A stretch of 64,000 nt of DNA from positions 7,392,501 to 7,456,500 of the forward strand of contig NZ_CP012673.1 in NCBI RefSeq assembly GCF_002950945.1, in the 5' to 3' direction. This document shows positions 1 to 8,434 of the stretch, in pieces. Numbering within the stretch: the stretch's first letter is position 1; each line of letters begins with the position of its first letter. Below the pieces are notes generated by a model. The model saw only the letters and a list, made by a program, of their open reading frames with translations, was not told the origin of the DNA and ran no database searches. The DNA is from Sorangium cellulosum (lineage in GTDB: Bacteria; Myxococcota_A; Polyangia; Polyangiales; Polyangiaceae). The position numbers and the translations under genes were made by a program.

Positions 1-629
1 GCGAGCAGCTCGTCCGGAGCGAGGCCGGGGGGACCGGCCGCTGCGCCCGCGCCGTCGCGCCTGCGCTCGCGGCGGGCGACTACTACGTTCGCGTCGCAGC
101 GGGGGGAGGCGCCGTGATGTCGACCTTCCCGTACCGGCTCGACGTGACGCTCGTCCCGGCGGTCTGCGGGGACGGGAACCTCACCGCCAGCGAGCAATGC
201 GACGACGGCAACACGGCGCCTGACGACGGGTGCAGCCCGACCTGCCGCTTCTACCAGAGCGAGACCGAGCCCAACGCGACGCCCGCACAGGCGGATGTCT
301 ACGGGGTCCCATGGCTCGCCGAGATCTGGCCCGCGCGCGACGTCGACGTGGTCGCCGTGGAGGTGCCGGGACCGCGCTCGACCCTGCTCGTGAGCGTGAA
401 CGACAACGGCACGGGCGGGTGCATAGACGGCCGGCTCGACAGCTATATCGAGCTCCTCGACGCCGACGGGGTCACCGTGCTCGCGTCCGACGGCGACTCC
501 GGGGACGGCAACTGCTCCTTCCTCTCGGAGAGCGATCTCGCCGCGGGCACCTATTACGTGGTGATCAAGGCCCCGGAGTTCATCCGCGACACGACCTTCT
601 TCTACCGACTGAATGTCACGATCCTCTAG
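1..629 (+). CDS. Secreted PPC / cysteine-rich (DUF4215) repeat protein, 5' end missing
   Basis: The reading frame is open from base 3 of the window, so the gene starts upstream; the GTG at 114 is probably internal. The first visible residues end in a DYYVRV segment followed by an RLDVTL strand, the pattern of a bacterial pre-peptidase C-terminal (PPC) beta-sandwich. Next comes CGDGNLTASEQCDDGN with further cysteines, the Myxococcus cysteine-rich repeat (DUF4215). A second PPC-like unit follows, with ELLDADG and a closing GTYYVVIKAPE...YRLNVTIL. Such proteins are normally secreted or surface-bound in myxobacteria, and the domains are adhesion or structural modules rather than enzymes. The stop (627-629) overlaps the next gene by 17 bases. 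The domain reading is good; the function of the whole protein cannot be told from its tail. Confidence 0.8.
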   Translation, partial: EQLVRSEAGGTGRCARAVAPALAAGDYYVRVAAGGGAVMSTFPYRLDVTLVPAVCGDGNLTASEQCDDGNTAPDDGCSPTCRFYQSETEPNATPAQADVYGVPWLAEIWPARDVDVVAVEVPGPRSTLLVSVNDNGTGGCIDGRLDSYIELLDADGVTVLASDGDSGDGNCSFLSESDLAAGTYYVVIKAPEFIRDTTFFYRLNVTIL

Positions 630-3156
630 CGGCGCCGGCGGCGGCGACCCGAGCGGCCGCGGCGCGACCGGAGGGAACAGCCGGACGGAGGCGCCGCCCG
701 ACGGCGCCGCGGAGCAGGCGGGGACGGCGGGCGCCCCCGAGCTCGCGAGGACGCTCTACCGCGCCGACCTGTCCGACCCGCGCCAGCGCGCGGCGCAGCC
801 GCGGGAGGTCGTGCGGGGCCGCGCCGCGCGCCGCGCCGAGTCGACGTCCGACGTCACGCGCTTCCGCGGCGTCCTGCCGGCCACGCTCGCGGGCGCCATC
901 GCGACCGGCGCGGCGGCGCTGCTCTTCCCGCCGCCGGGGGGGCACACGGCGCCGGGGCCGCTCTCGTTGCCGCACGCGCGCGCGGGGCTCACGTGCGCGT
1001 CGTGCCACGCCGAAGAGGCGCCCGGCGCCGCGCAGGGGACCAGCGCCGCTCTGCGGTCCGGCGCGACCACGGACGCACGGGGGCCCGGCGCGACCACGGA
1101 CGGTCCGACCGGCGCCCGCACGCTGGACCAGGCCTGCACGGGCTGCCACGGCGCCCACAACTCGATCCGCCGGAGCCACGCGCAGCTGCTCGCGCGCGGC
1201 GCGCTGGGCTGCGCGACGTGCCACCCGATCCACCGCGCCGACCAGGGGGTCGTGTTCGATCCGGCGAGGCCGCCGGTGCGCTTCGCGCCGGGCGCCGAGG
1301 TGGAGCTCCCGGGGACGGCCTTCCGCCCGAGCCGGCCGGCCACGGTCGCGATCGTCACCGCCGGGAGCTGCGCGCCGTGCCACGACCTCGCGGCGCCGCG
1401 CGACCCGATCGCGCGCTGCCTCGCCTCGGCGCAGGCGCCGCTCGGCGACGCGCGGCCGATCACTTGCTTCGACGAGCACCGCCCTGCCCTCCCCGAGGAC
1501 GCCCCGGCGGCGCGCGGCGGCGCGCAGGGCGCTGGAGACCGCAGCGTGTGCCGCGATCAGCACACGGAGGACCGCGCGCTCGCGTGGGACGCCGCGCGCG
1601 ACGCCGCCGCGGCGTTGCCGGTCGTGACGGGCGCGGGCGCGGCGGCGCGCGGCGCGGCGCGTGCTGCCCTGGACCAGCGCGCGCTGCTCTGGCTCGGCGC
1701 GGGGGTCGCCGCGGCCGCGGCCGCGCTCGCAGGCGCCCGCGGCGGCCACGCCCTGCGCGCGCGGCGCGCGCGGCGCGCGGCGCCCCCCGCGGCGGACCTG
1801 ATGCTGCGCCCCGCCGCGCGCGTGCGCCTGCCCCGCATCGACACGACCACCTGCCTCGGCTGCTACGCGTGCGTCGACGCGTGCCCTTACGACGTGCTCG
1901 CCGTCGAGCGGTACGTCGCGGTGGTGGCCCGCCCCGAGGCGTGCTGCGGCCTCACCCTGTGCGAGCAGCGCTGCCCCAACGGGTCGCTCACGATCGAGGG
2001 CGGCGCGCCGATCACGGGTCGCCCGCGCCTCGGCGACGACCTCGAGAGCCTCGACGTGCCGGGCCTTTACCTCGCCGGCGACATCACCGGGCTCCCGCTC
2101 ATCAAGAACGCCATCCACCAGGGCGCGCACGCGGTGACGCGCATCGCGGAGGACCTCCGGAAGGCGGGCCCAGGCGGGCCCGGGCTCGATCTGATCATCG
2201 TGGGCGCAGGGCCCGCGGGGATCAGCGCCGCGCTGCGCGCGAAGGAGCTCGGCCTGTCGTTCGAGGTGATCGAGCAGGGCAGCGTGGCGCAGAGCATCCA
2301 GAGCTTCCCGCGCGGCAAGCTGGTCTTCGACCAGCCGCTCGACCTGCCCGTGACCGGCAAGCTGTGGCTGAAGGAGTCGACCAAGGAGGAGCTGCTCTCC
2401 CACTGGCTCCGCATCGTGCGCAAGGAGCGGCTCCCCATCGTGCAGGACACCCGGATGCTGTCGGTCGCGCGCGCCGCAGGCGCCGCGGCGGAGGCGCACC
2501 CGGCCGGCGCGGGCGCGCGCGGCGCGCGCGGCGTCACCGAAGGCTCGGCCGGCTTCATCGTGACGACCGCGCCGCGCGACGGCGGGGTGCGGGGGGCGCG
2601 CGGGACGCAGACCGAGCGGCGGGCGCGGCGCGTGCTGCTCGCGCTCGGCCAGCGCGGGTCGCCGCGCCGGCTGCCGTTCGTGCTGCCCGCGGAGGTCGAG
2701 GGCCGGGTGTACTACCACCTCGCCGACGCCAGGAGCCTCGCCGGCAGCCGGGTGCTCGTCGTCGGGCTCGGCGACGTCGCCATGGAAGCGGCCATCGCGC
2801 TGGCCCGCCAGCCGGACACCACGGTCGCCATCGCCTACCGGGGCGACGGGTTTCGTCGCGGAAAGACGAGGAATATCGAGGAGATCCGGCGGCTTGCGGC
2901 CGCGTCGCGCCTCTCGCTCCTGCTCGAGACCGAGGTGACCGCGCTCGCCGCGGATCCGCGCGGGACGCTCGAGGCGACCCTCTGCTCGCCCGCGGGGACG
3001 CGGGCGCATCCCTGCGACGCCGTGCTCGTCCTCATCGGGAGCATCCCGCCCTGGAGCGCCCTCCGCGCCGCCGGGATCCAGCCGACCGCGGCGCCGCCAG
3101 ATCGTTCGGGGGCCGAGGACGTCCAAGGGAACACACCCGCCGGCCCGCCGCCGTAA
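613..3156 (+). CDS. Fusion: tetraheme cytochrome c, 2x[4Fe-4S] ferredoxin and FAD/NAD(P) oxidoreductase
   Basis: This 847-residue protein appears to carry electrons between cell compartments. There is a probable membrane segment near residues 91-110, then four CxxCH haem c motifs at about 128, 175, 200 and 253. A second membrane segment (about 357-376) is followed by an Arg-rich stretch. Two [4Fe-4S] motifs follow: CLGCYACVDACP at 414-425, and cysteines 444/445, 450 and 454. Then comes a thioredoxin-reductase-like flavoprotein with GAGPAG at 531-536 and a second nucleotide site, VVGLGDVAMEAA, at about 716. Positive charge after the second membrane segment suggests haems outside and FeS/flavin inside. 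A GLYLAGDITGLPLIKNAI segment, normally near the C-terminus of such flavoproteins, lies before the FAD motif. The chosen ATG overlaps the previous gene; a later start is possible. Substrate unknown. Confidence 0.85.
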   Translation: MSRSSSGAGGGDPSGRGATGGNSRTEAPPDGAAEQAGTAGAPELARTLYRADLSDPRQRAAQPREVVRGRAARRAESTSDVTRFRGVLPATLAGAIATGAAALLFPPPGGHTAPGPLSLPHARAGLTCASCHAEEAPGAAQGTSAALRSGATTDARGPGATTDGPTGARTLDQACTGCHGAHNSIRRSHAQLLARGALGCATCHPIHRADQGVVFDPARPPVRFAPGAEVELPGTAFRPSRPATVAIVTAGSCAPCHDLAAPRDPIARCLASAQAPLGDARPITCFDEHRPALPEDAPAARGGAQGAGDRSVCRDQHTEDRALAWDAARDAAAALPVVTGAGAAARGAARAALDQRALLWLGAGVAAAAAALAGARGGHALRARRARRAAPPAADLMLRPAARVRLPRIDTTTCLGCYACVDACPYDVLAVERYVAVVARPEACCGLTLCEQRCPNGSLTIEGGAPITGRPRLGDDLESLDVPGLYLAGDITGLPLIKNAIHQGAHAVTRIAEDLRKAGPGGPGLDLIIVGAGPAGISAALRAKELGLSFEVIEQGSVAQSIQSFPRGKLVFDQPLDLPVTGKLWLKESTKEELLSHWLRIVRKERLPIVQDTRMLSVARAAGAAAEAHPAGAGARGARGVTEGSAGFIVTTAPRDGGVRGARGTQTERRARRVLLALGQRGSPRRLPFVLPAEVEGRVYYHLADARSLAGSRVLVVGLGDVAMEAAIALARQPDTTVAIAYRGDGFRRGKTRNIEEIRRLAAASRLSLLLETEVTALAADPRGTLEATLCSPAGTRAHPCDAVLVLIGSIPPWSALRAAGIQPTAAPPDRSGAEDVQGNTPAGPPP

Positions 3157-3201
3157 GCTGTACGTAAGATCGAGGGTCTCGGGGAGTTCTCTGGAGGAGC
3201 C

Positions 3202-4779
3202 ATGAAGCCGACCCATGTCGCCCTGTTCTCCGCCCTCGGCATGATGTTCACGAGCCTCTCGGTCTACTCGCTCGCGCCGTCCGGGGACCGGAGCCCGGAG
3301 GCGGTCGCCGAGGTGACCGCCGAGCCGCCCCGCGTCACGCCGGAGACCCTGAGCGGCGCCGCGGCCGTGGTGGATCCGAGCCGCTTCACCACGGGCTCGA
3401 GGCTGATGCTGGAGGGGCGCGTCGGCCACGCCCGCCTCCCCCGCTCGGCGCGCGAGACGTTCCTGATGTTCGAGGTGCGCAGCGACGAGCCGGCCGCGAA
3501 GACGCAGGCGCAGGCGAACCTCTCGCTGGTCATCGATCGCTCCGGGTCGATGAAGGGCACCCGCCTGGAGAACGCCGTCCAGGCGGCGACGACCGCCGTG
3601 AGCCGCCTGAACGACGGCGACATCGTCTCGGTGGTCACCTTCGACACGAGGACCGCTGTCGTCGTGCCGCCCACGACCGTCGGACCGGACACGCGCGGCC
3701 GCATCCTCGCGAGCGTCCGCGGCATCTCGCTCGGCGGCGACACCTGCATCTCGTGCGGCATCGAGGAGGGCCTCGCGCTGCTCGCCCAGGCGAGCGCCGG
3801 GGTGAGCCGGATGCTCGTCCTCAGCGACGGCGACGCCAACCACGGCATCCGCGACGTCCCCGGCTTCCGCGCGATGGCGCAGCGGGCGCGCGATCGCGGC
3901 GTGAGCATCACGACGATCGGCGTCGACGTCGACTACAACGAGAAGATCCTCTCGGCGATCGCGCTCGACTCGAACGGGCGTCACTACTTCGTGGAGGACG
4001 ACGCCGCGCTCGCGCGCATCTTCGAGGCGGAGGCGGAGCAGCTCACCTCGTCGGTCGCGAGCGGGGCGGAGCTCGCGATCGACCTCGCGCCCGGCGTGGA
4101 GCTCGACCGGGTCTTCGATCGCTCGTTCCGGCGGGCCGGCGGCCAGGTCGTCGTGCCGCTCGGGGCGTTCACGGCCGGGGAGGTGAAGACGGTGCTGCTC
4201 AAGGTGCACGTCGACGGCCTCGGCGGCGGCGCCGGTGGCCCCGGCGGCGACCCGCGCGGCGCTGCGCCCATCGCCGACGTCCACCTCGTGTACCGGGACC
4301 TCATCGCGAGGACCGACGCCCGCTGCGAGGGCAAGCTGGGCGCCTTCGTCGCGGAGCGCGACGGCGAGGCGAGCGAGCTCGACGCGCTGGTCGCGGGCCG
4401 GGTGCAGCGCAGCGAGACGGCGGCGACGCTGAAGCAGGCGAACTTCCTGTTCGAGCAGGGGCGGCTCGACGAGGCGCGGAGCAGGCTCGACGCGCAGCAG
4501 CGGTCGCTCCGGGCCGCGGCCGACAAGGCGAAGGGCAGCGCGCCGGCGGCCCGCGCGAAGGACGTGGAGCGCGACTTCGAGAGCCAGATCGCGGCGCTCG
4601 AGAGCGCCAACACGGACTTCGCCGCGCCGCCGTCCTTCGCCACGCCCCCGGCTGCGTCCGGCGCGAGCGCGGGCGGGTTCGCGCGGCCGGCGGCGGCGCC
4701 GCCGGCCCCGGCGAAGTCGCGCGAGGGCAAGAGCGCCGTCCGGCGCAACGAGGTGCAAGCCTTCGATCTCGCCCGCTGA
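3202..4779 (+). CDS. von Willebrand factor type A domain protein
   Basis: A GGAGGAG Shine-Dalgarno sits just before this ATG. The N-terminus (about residues 5-25) is hydrophobic and looks like a signal anchor or signal peptide. The VWA domain starts near residue 107 with the MIDAS motif DRSGS (Asp112, Ser114, Ser116), continues with VVTFDTRT, and contains a SDGDAN strand, so it probably binds a divalent metal and a protein ligand. A C-terminal half of about 250 residues is predicted beta-rich and then helical, with an Ala/Pro-rich tail after about residue 470. The length (525 aa) and layout match exported VWA proteins common in myxobacteria. The gene follows the cytochrome-flavoprotein gene by 45 bases and may be cotranscribed; nothing ties the two functions together directly. 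Confidence 0.85.
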   Translation: MKPTHVALFSALGMMFTSLSVYSLAPSGDRSPEAVAEVTAEPPRVTPETLSGAAAVVDPSRFTTGSRLMLEGRVGHARLPRSARETFLMFEVRSDEPAAKTQAQANLSLVIDRSGSMKGTRLENAVQAATTAVSRLNDGDIVSVVTFDTRTAVVVPPTTVGPDTRGRILASVRGISLGGDTCISCGIEEGLALLAQASAGVSRMLVLSDGDANHGIRDVPGFRAMAQRARDRGVSITTIGVDVDYNEKILSAIALDSNGRHYFVEDDAALARIFEAEAEQLTSSVASGAELAIDLAPGVELDRVFDRSFRRAGGQVVVPLGAFTAGEVKTVLLKVHVDGLGGGAGGPGGDPRGAAPIADVHLVYRDLIARTDARCEGKLGAFVAERDGEASELDALVAGRVQRSETAATLKQANFLFEQGRLDEARSRLDAQQRSLRAAADKAKGSAPAARAKDVERDFESQIAALESANTDFAAPPSFATPPAASGASAGGFARPAAAPPAPAKSREGKSAVRRNEVQAFDLAR

Positions 4780-4804
4780 CGCGCGGCCCCGGGGTGAGCG
4801 GCGC

Positions 4805-4878
4805 GCGGGCCGGCCCTGGCCAGCCGCGTGGGCCCACGGGTCCTCGCCAGCCGCGCGGGCTGGCCCTGGCCAGCCGCG
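4805..4878. repeat. Short direct repeat, 24 bp, two near-identical copies
   Basis: Copies at 4805-4828 and 4855-4878 differ at one base; a partial third copy (CCAGCCGCGCGGGC) lies between them. The array sits in the 149-bp gap between the VWA gene and mltG, just upstream of a candidate -35 box. It could be a regulatory or simple low-complexity repeat. Confidence 0.5.
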
Positions 4879-4890
4879 CGGCCCGGGGCG

Positions 4891-4919
4891 TTGACACTGG
4901 TCGCGCTTTCGGGTTTTGA
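4891..4919 (+). promoter_or_regulatory. Candidate promoter for mltG
   Basis: A perfect TTGACA (-35 consensus) lies at 4891-4896 in an otherwise G/C-dominated gap. The hexamer 17 bases later, TTTTGA, is only a weak -10 match. It stands 33 bases before the chosen mltG start. No experimental start site is known. Confidence 0.3.
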
Positions 4920-4928
4920 CTCTCGGCG

Positions 4929-6218
4929 GTGGGTGTTCGACCGAGGGCGAGCCGGCCGGGGAGCCGCCGGACGGGTGGCGACGGCGCGCAGGGGTCGACC
5001 CCGCGCGAGCCTCCGCGGTCGACCCGGAAGGCCGCCCCCGGCCCGCGCGGGGCGGCGTCCCGCGCGCCGCGCGCGCCGGCGTCGCGCCGCCCGCGGGACG
5101 CCGCCCCGCGCGCGCGGCGCCTGGGTCGCGGGCGGGCGCTCCTCCTCGGGCTCGCGGGCGCGCTCGCGGCGGCGGCCGCGGCGCTCGCGGCGCTGGTGTT
5201 CGGGTTCGGGCGCATGACGGCCCCGGCCGAGGGGCGCATCGTCGAGATCAACTGGCCCGAGGGGCTCGACGCGGACGAGGCGGCGGCGCTGCTCGCGGCC
5301 GAGGGGCTCGTGGAGAGCGAACGCGCCATGGCGCTGTACCTCGGCGCGACGGGCGGCACCGAGGCGTTCGTGCCGGGCCCGCACCTGCTCTTCGCGGGCG
5401 CGACGCCGAGGGAGCTCCGGCAGCTGCTCACGCGGGCGGAGGGTCGTCCGACGGCGAAGGTCACGATCCCGGAGGGCTGGAATCGCTTCGACATCGCGGC
5501 CCGGCTGGAGAAGCTGCACGTCGCCGGGAAGAAGACGTTCCTCGCCGCGACCGCCGACGGCGCGCTGCTCGAGGCGCTCGGGATCGAACGCGGCGGCGCC
5601 GTGGGGGCGGAGAGCGCGGAGGGATACCTCTTCCCCGCCACGTACGAGTTCGCGCTGGACTCCGACGCGCGCGACGTCGCGAAGCGCCTCGTCGGCGAGG
5701 CGGATCGGCGCTGGAACGCGCTCGCGGTCCAGGGCAAGGACGGGCTCGCGGCCCTCCAGGCGACGCTCGGGTGGGGGCGCCGCGAGGTGCTCACGCTCGC
5801 CTCGATCGTCGAGAAGGAGGCGGTCGTCGAGGAGGAGCGGCCGCTCATCGCGAGCGTGTTCCTGAACCGGCTCCTCGATCCGACCTTCCGTTCGCGCCGG
5901 CTGCAGTCCGACGCCACGGCGCTCTACGGCTGCATCGCCTGGCCCGACGAGGCGCCCTCGTGCGCCGGGTGGGACGGGAAGCCCAGGCCCGAGGTGGTGC
6001 GGGATCCGAGGAACCGCTACAGCACCTACGCGCACCCGGGCCTGCCGCCCGGGCCGATCGCCAACCCGGGGGCGCCGTCGATCGCGGCCGTGCTCGCGCC
6101 CGCGGCGACGAAGTACCTCTACTTCGTGGCGGCAGGCGGGGGGCGCCACACGTTCAGCGAGAGCCTGGACGCGCACAACGACGCCGTGCGCAAGCGCCGG
6201 GACGCGACGGCGCCGTAG
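4929..6218 (+). CDS. mltG: Endolytic murein transglycosylase MltG (YceG family)
   Basis: MltG cleaves nascent glycan strands next to the inner membrane and helps set strand length. The 429-residue product has an unusually long Arg/Pro-rich cytoplasmic N-terminus (about 70 residues), one transmembrane segment (about 72-93), a LysM-like region and the YceG catalytic domain. Family signatures are EGYLFPATYEF, SIVEKEA with the catalytic glutamate at 295 or 297, an RLQSDAT stretch, and YSTYAHPGLPPGPIANPG near the C-terminus. The start is a GTG at 4929; a later start inside the Arg/Pro-rich region would shorten only the non-conserved tail. The gene ends in a 72-base gap facing the convergent toxin-immunity cassette. 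Confidence 0.92.
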   Translation: MGVRPRASRPGSRRTGGDGAQGSTPREPPRSTRKAAPGPRGAASRAPRAPASRRPRDAAPRARRLGRGRALLLGLAGALAAAAAALAALVFGFGRMTAPAEGRIVEINWPEGLDADEAAALLAAEGLVESERAMALYLGATGGTEAFVPGPHLLFAGATPRELRQLLTRAEGRPTAKVTIPEGWNRFDIAARLEKLHVAGKKTFLAATADGALLEALGIERGGAVGAESAEGYLFPATYEFALDSDARDVAKRLVGEADRRWNALAVQGKDGLAALQATLGWGRREVLTLASIVEKEAVVEEERPLIASVFLNRLLDPTFRSRRLQSDATALYGCIAWPDEAPSCAGWDGKPRPEVVRDPRNRYSTYAHPGLPPGPIANPGAPSIAAVLAPAATKYLYFVAAGGGRHTFSESLDAHNDAVRKRRDATAP

Positions 6219-6290
6219 GCGGGGGCGCTCCGTCTGGTGCCTGCGGCCCGGGTGCGAAGTCCGGAGCAGGGCGGACGCGCACGACCTGCG

Positions 6291-7352
6291 TCAGGACGTC
6301 AGGCCGAGCGCGCAGAGCGCATCGGCCCAGAGCGGCCAGAGCGTGCGGTAGGGGTGGGTCGCCAGCACCACGCCGCCGCTCGGCAGGCGGCGCACGTGGA
6401 ACGGGGCGTGGTCGACCAGGAAGTAGACGTGCTCGCCCGTCAATTCCACCCACGTGAGGCACCCGCCGCCGCGGGTGAACGGCTCGCCGCGCGCCCTGGC
6501 CTGCACCGTCAGGTTGTGGATTTCCTCGGCGCGTGGCTCCGCGGCGCGCCACGCCGCGTCGGGCACATCGCCGGCGGCCATGAGCGCCTCGAGCAGCGCG
6601 GAACCCGGCAGGCCCAGCGCCTTGAGGACGGTCTCGCGGGAGAGCGGGATCGACCGCCCGCTCTTGTCCGTCGGAACCACGCGCGCCCCGGTCGGCGCGG
6701 CGTCGATACGCGCGTGCAGCGCCTCCAGCGACATGCCCGCGATCAGCGAGACCTTTTCCTTGTCGTGGAGGCTGACCCACGACAGGGCGAGATCGCGCGC
6801 GATGTCGCGGGCGTCCGCGTGGTACGTCGCGCACATCGAGACCGGCGCGAGCCAGGTCCACGCGCTCGTGCAGCCGCCGGTCGAGACGCGCCTGCTCGCG
6901 TCGGGCGCGCAGAGGCGGAGCAGCAGGTCCTCGAGGTACTCCAAAACGATGTGCCACGTGAGCTCGGCTTCCGCCTCTACGGAGCGCGGTCCGCTGCCCA
7001 GGGCGAGGTACAATTCCAGCGGGAGAATGTCCGCCGCGCCGGCAGGGACCATGTGGATGGGGCCCCGTGGCTTGAGACGTTCGCTCTTGTCGGTGAAGCA
7101 GCGGTAGTGGCCATAGAACGTGCGTCGGTCGTCGAGCTCCATGGCGAAGTAGGTTTCGGCATCGGTGCGTCCGAAGTGGGCGCGGATCATCGCGACCGCC
7201 TCGTCCACGAAGTTCACGGTGCGATCCACCTCGGAGCCCATCGTCACGCTGATGTACCTCCCTGGGATGACGAGCGCCGGCAGCGCCGCGGCGAACGCGT
7301 CGACCCGCTCTGCCTCGTCACACCAGGCGAAGAAGTACGGCCCTGGCTTCAT
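6291..7352 (-). CDS. Candidate immunity protein, second copy of a tandem pair
   Basis: This 353-residue soluble protein is clearly paralogous to its upstream neighbour. Both begin with a GP[YW]FFAWCD motif. Both contain DEAVAMIR, DLEDLLLRLCAPDAS-like and RDLALSW segments, then LSRETVLKALG, and both end with HAPFHVRRL...ATHP[YF]R[ST]LWPLW. I do not recognise a named family. The start ATG (7350-7352) is preceded by GAGGGTGATTCAAGG and lies 29 bases after the stop of copy one. Its place as last gene of a cassette whose second gene encodes an exported nuclease-type toxin suggests a neutralising role. The duplication may reflect selection for resistance to variant toxins or an orphan immunity copy. 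The role is inference from position only. Confidence 0.75.
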   Translation of the reverse strand: MKPGPYFFAWCDEAERVDAFAAALPALVIPGRYISVTMGSEVDRTVNFVDEAVAMIRAHFGRTDAETYFAMELDDRRTFYGHYRCFTDKSERLKPRGPIHMVPAGAADILPLELYLALGSGPRSVEAEAELTWHIVLEYLEDLLLRLCAPDASRRVSTGGCTSAWTWLAPVSMCATYHADARDIARDLALSWVSLHDKEKVSLIAGMSLEALHARIDAAPTGARVVPTDKSGRSIPLSRETVLKALGLPGSALLEALMAAGDVPDAAWRAAEPRAEEIHNLTVQARARGEPFTRGGGCLTWVELTGEHVYFLVDHAPFHVRRLPSGGVVLATHPYRTLWPLWADALCALGLTS

Positions 7353-7381
7353 CCTTGAATCACCCTCATGAGGTTGCTGGG

Positions 7382-8434
7382 TCAGGGCATCAGGCCGAGC
7401 GAGAAGAGCGCGTCGACCCACAGCGGCCAGAGCGAGCGGAACGGGTGGGTCGCCAGGATCACGCCGCCGCCCGCGAGGCGGCGTACGTGGAACGGTGCGT
7501 GCTTTCGGAGGAAGCGGACGTGCGCGCGCGTGTCCGTGTGCACTGCCCACGTGGGCGGGCCTTCGCCGGTCTCCGCGATCTGGCTCGTCAGCTCCAAGAT
7601 TTCTCTCGCGCGCGGCTCGGCGGCGCGCCACGCCTCGTCCGGCGCCGCCGCGGCCTCGAGCGCCTCCAGCAACGCGGAGGGCGGCGTTGCCAGCGCCTTG
7701 AGGACGGTCTCGCGGGAGAGCGCGTGCGCGCGCTCGCTGCCCCCCTTGAGCGGGACGCGTGCCCCGGCCGGCGCGGCTTCCACCCGCGCGCGGAGCGCTT
7801 CCAGCGACAGGCCCGCGTTGCGCGATACCATCTCCTTGTCCTGGCGCTGTAGCCACGACAGGGCGAGGTCGCGCGCGATCTCTCGGGCGTCCGCGTTGTA
7901 CGTCGCGCACATGCGCACGGGTGCGATCCAGTCTCCTGCATTCGCGCATGCGCCGGTCCGGATGCGCCCGCTCGCGTCCGGCGCGCAGAGGCGGAGCAGC
8001 AGGTCCTCGAGGTCGTCCCGGAGCAGGTGCCACGCGACCGCGGCCTCGGCCTCGATGGAGCGCGGGCCCCTGCCCCAGGCGAGCTCGAGGTAAGAGCAGA
8101 GAAACCTACGCTGATCGCACGTGGACATGAAGATGGGGCCGGCCGAGATGTCACGGGCGGCCTCTTCGGTGTAGCAGTCACTGCTGCAACCGAAGAGGCG
8201 CTTGGTGCCGCTCAGCATGACGTCGAAGAGTGCTCCACCGGAAGGACCTTCGGCGAACTCGGTGCGGATCATCGCGACCGCCTCGTCCATGGACGTCGTG
8301 TCGGTGAGGTTACCGTCATTCATTACGGTCATCTGAGTTCCTGGGTGCACGAGCGCCGACAACGTTGCGAGATACACGTCGAGTGTCTGTGCGCCGTCAC
8401 ACCAGGCGAAGAACCACGGTCCTGAGTCGCTCAT
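7382..8434 (-). CDS. Candidate immunity protein, first copy, coupled to toxin gene
   Basis: This 350-residue protein has no signal peptide or membrane segment and should stay in the cytoplasm. Its start overlaps the toxin stop as ATGA (8431-8434), so it is probably translated by coupling right after the toxin, which is what a producer cell would need. It shares the whole length with the next gene, with the strongest conservation in the last 40 residues (HAPFHVRRLAGGG, LWPLW). The first half is more divergent (for example GTKRLFGCSSDCYTEE against DDRRTFYGHYRCFTDK), a pattern expected if that half contacts a variable toxin surface. No catalytic motif is visible and no family is recognised. Confidence 0.78.
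   Translation of the reverse strand: MSDSGPWFFAWCDGAQTLDVYLATLSALVHPGTQMTVMNDGNLTDTTSMDEAVAMIRTEFAEGPSGGALFDVMLSGTKRLFGCSSDCYTEEAARDISAGPIFMSTCDQRRFLCSYLELAWGRGPRSIEAEAAVAWHLLRDDLEDLLLRLCAPDASGRIRTGACANAGDWIAPVRMCATYNADAREIARDLALSWLQRQDKEMVSRNAGLSLEALRARVEAAPAGARVPLKGGSERAHALSRETVLKALATPPSALLEALEAAAAPDEAWRAAEPRAREILELTSQIAETGEGPPTWAVHTDTRAHVRFLRKHAPFHVRRLAGGGVILATHPFRSLWPLWVDALFSLGLMP

Noticed and set aside
616..4758. A 1380-codon open frame on the minus strand
   Set aside because: It is the mirror of three plus-strand genes with clear motifs; the high G/C content removes stop codons. Its translation is Arg/Ala/Gly noise without domains.
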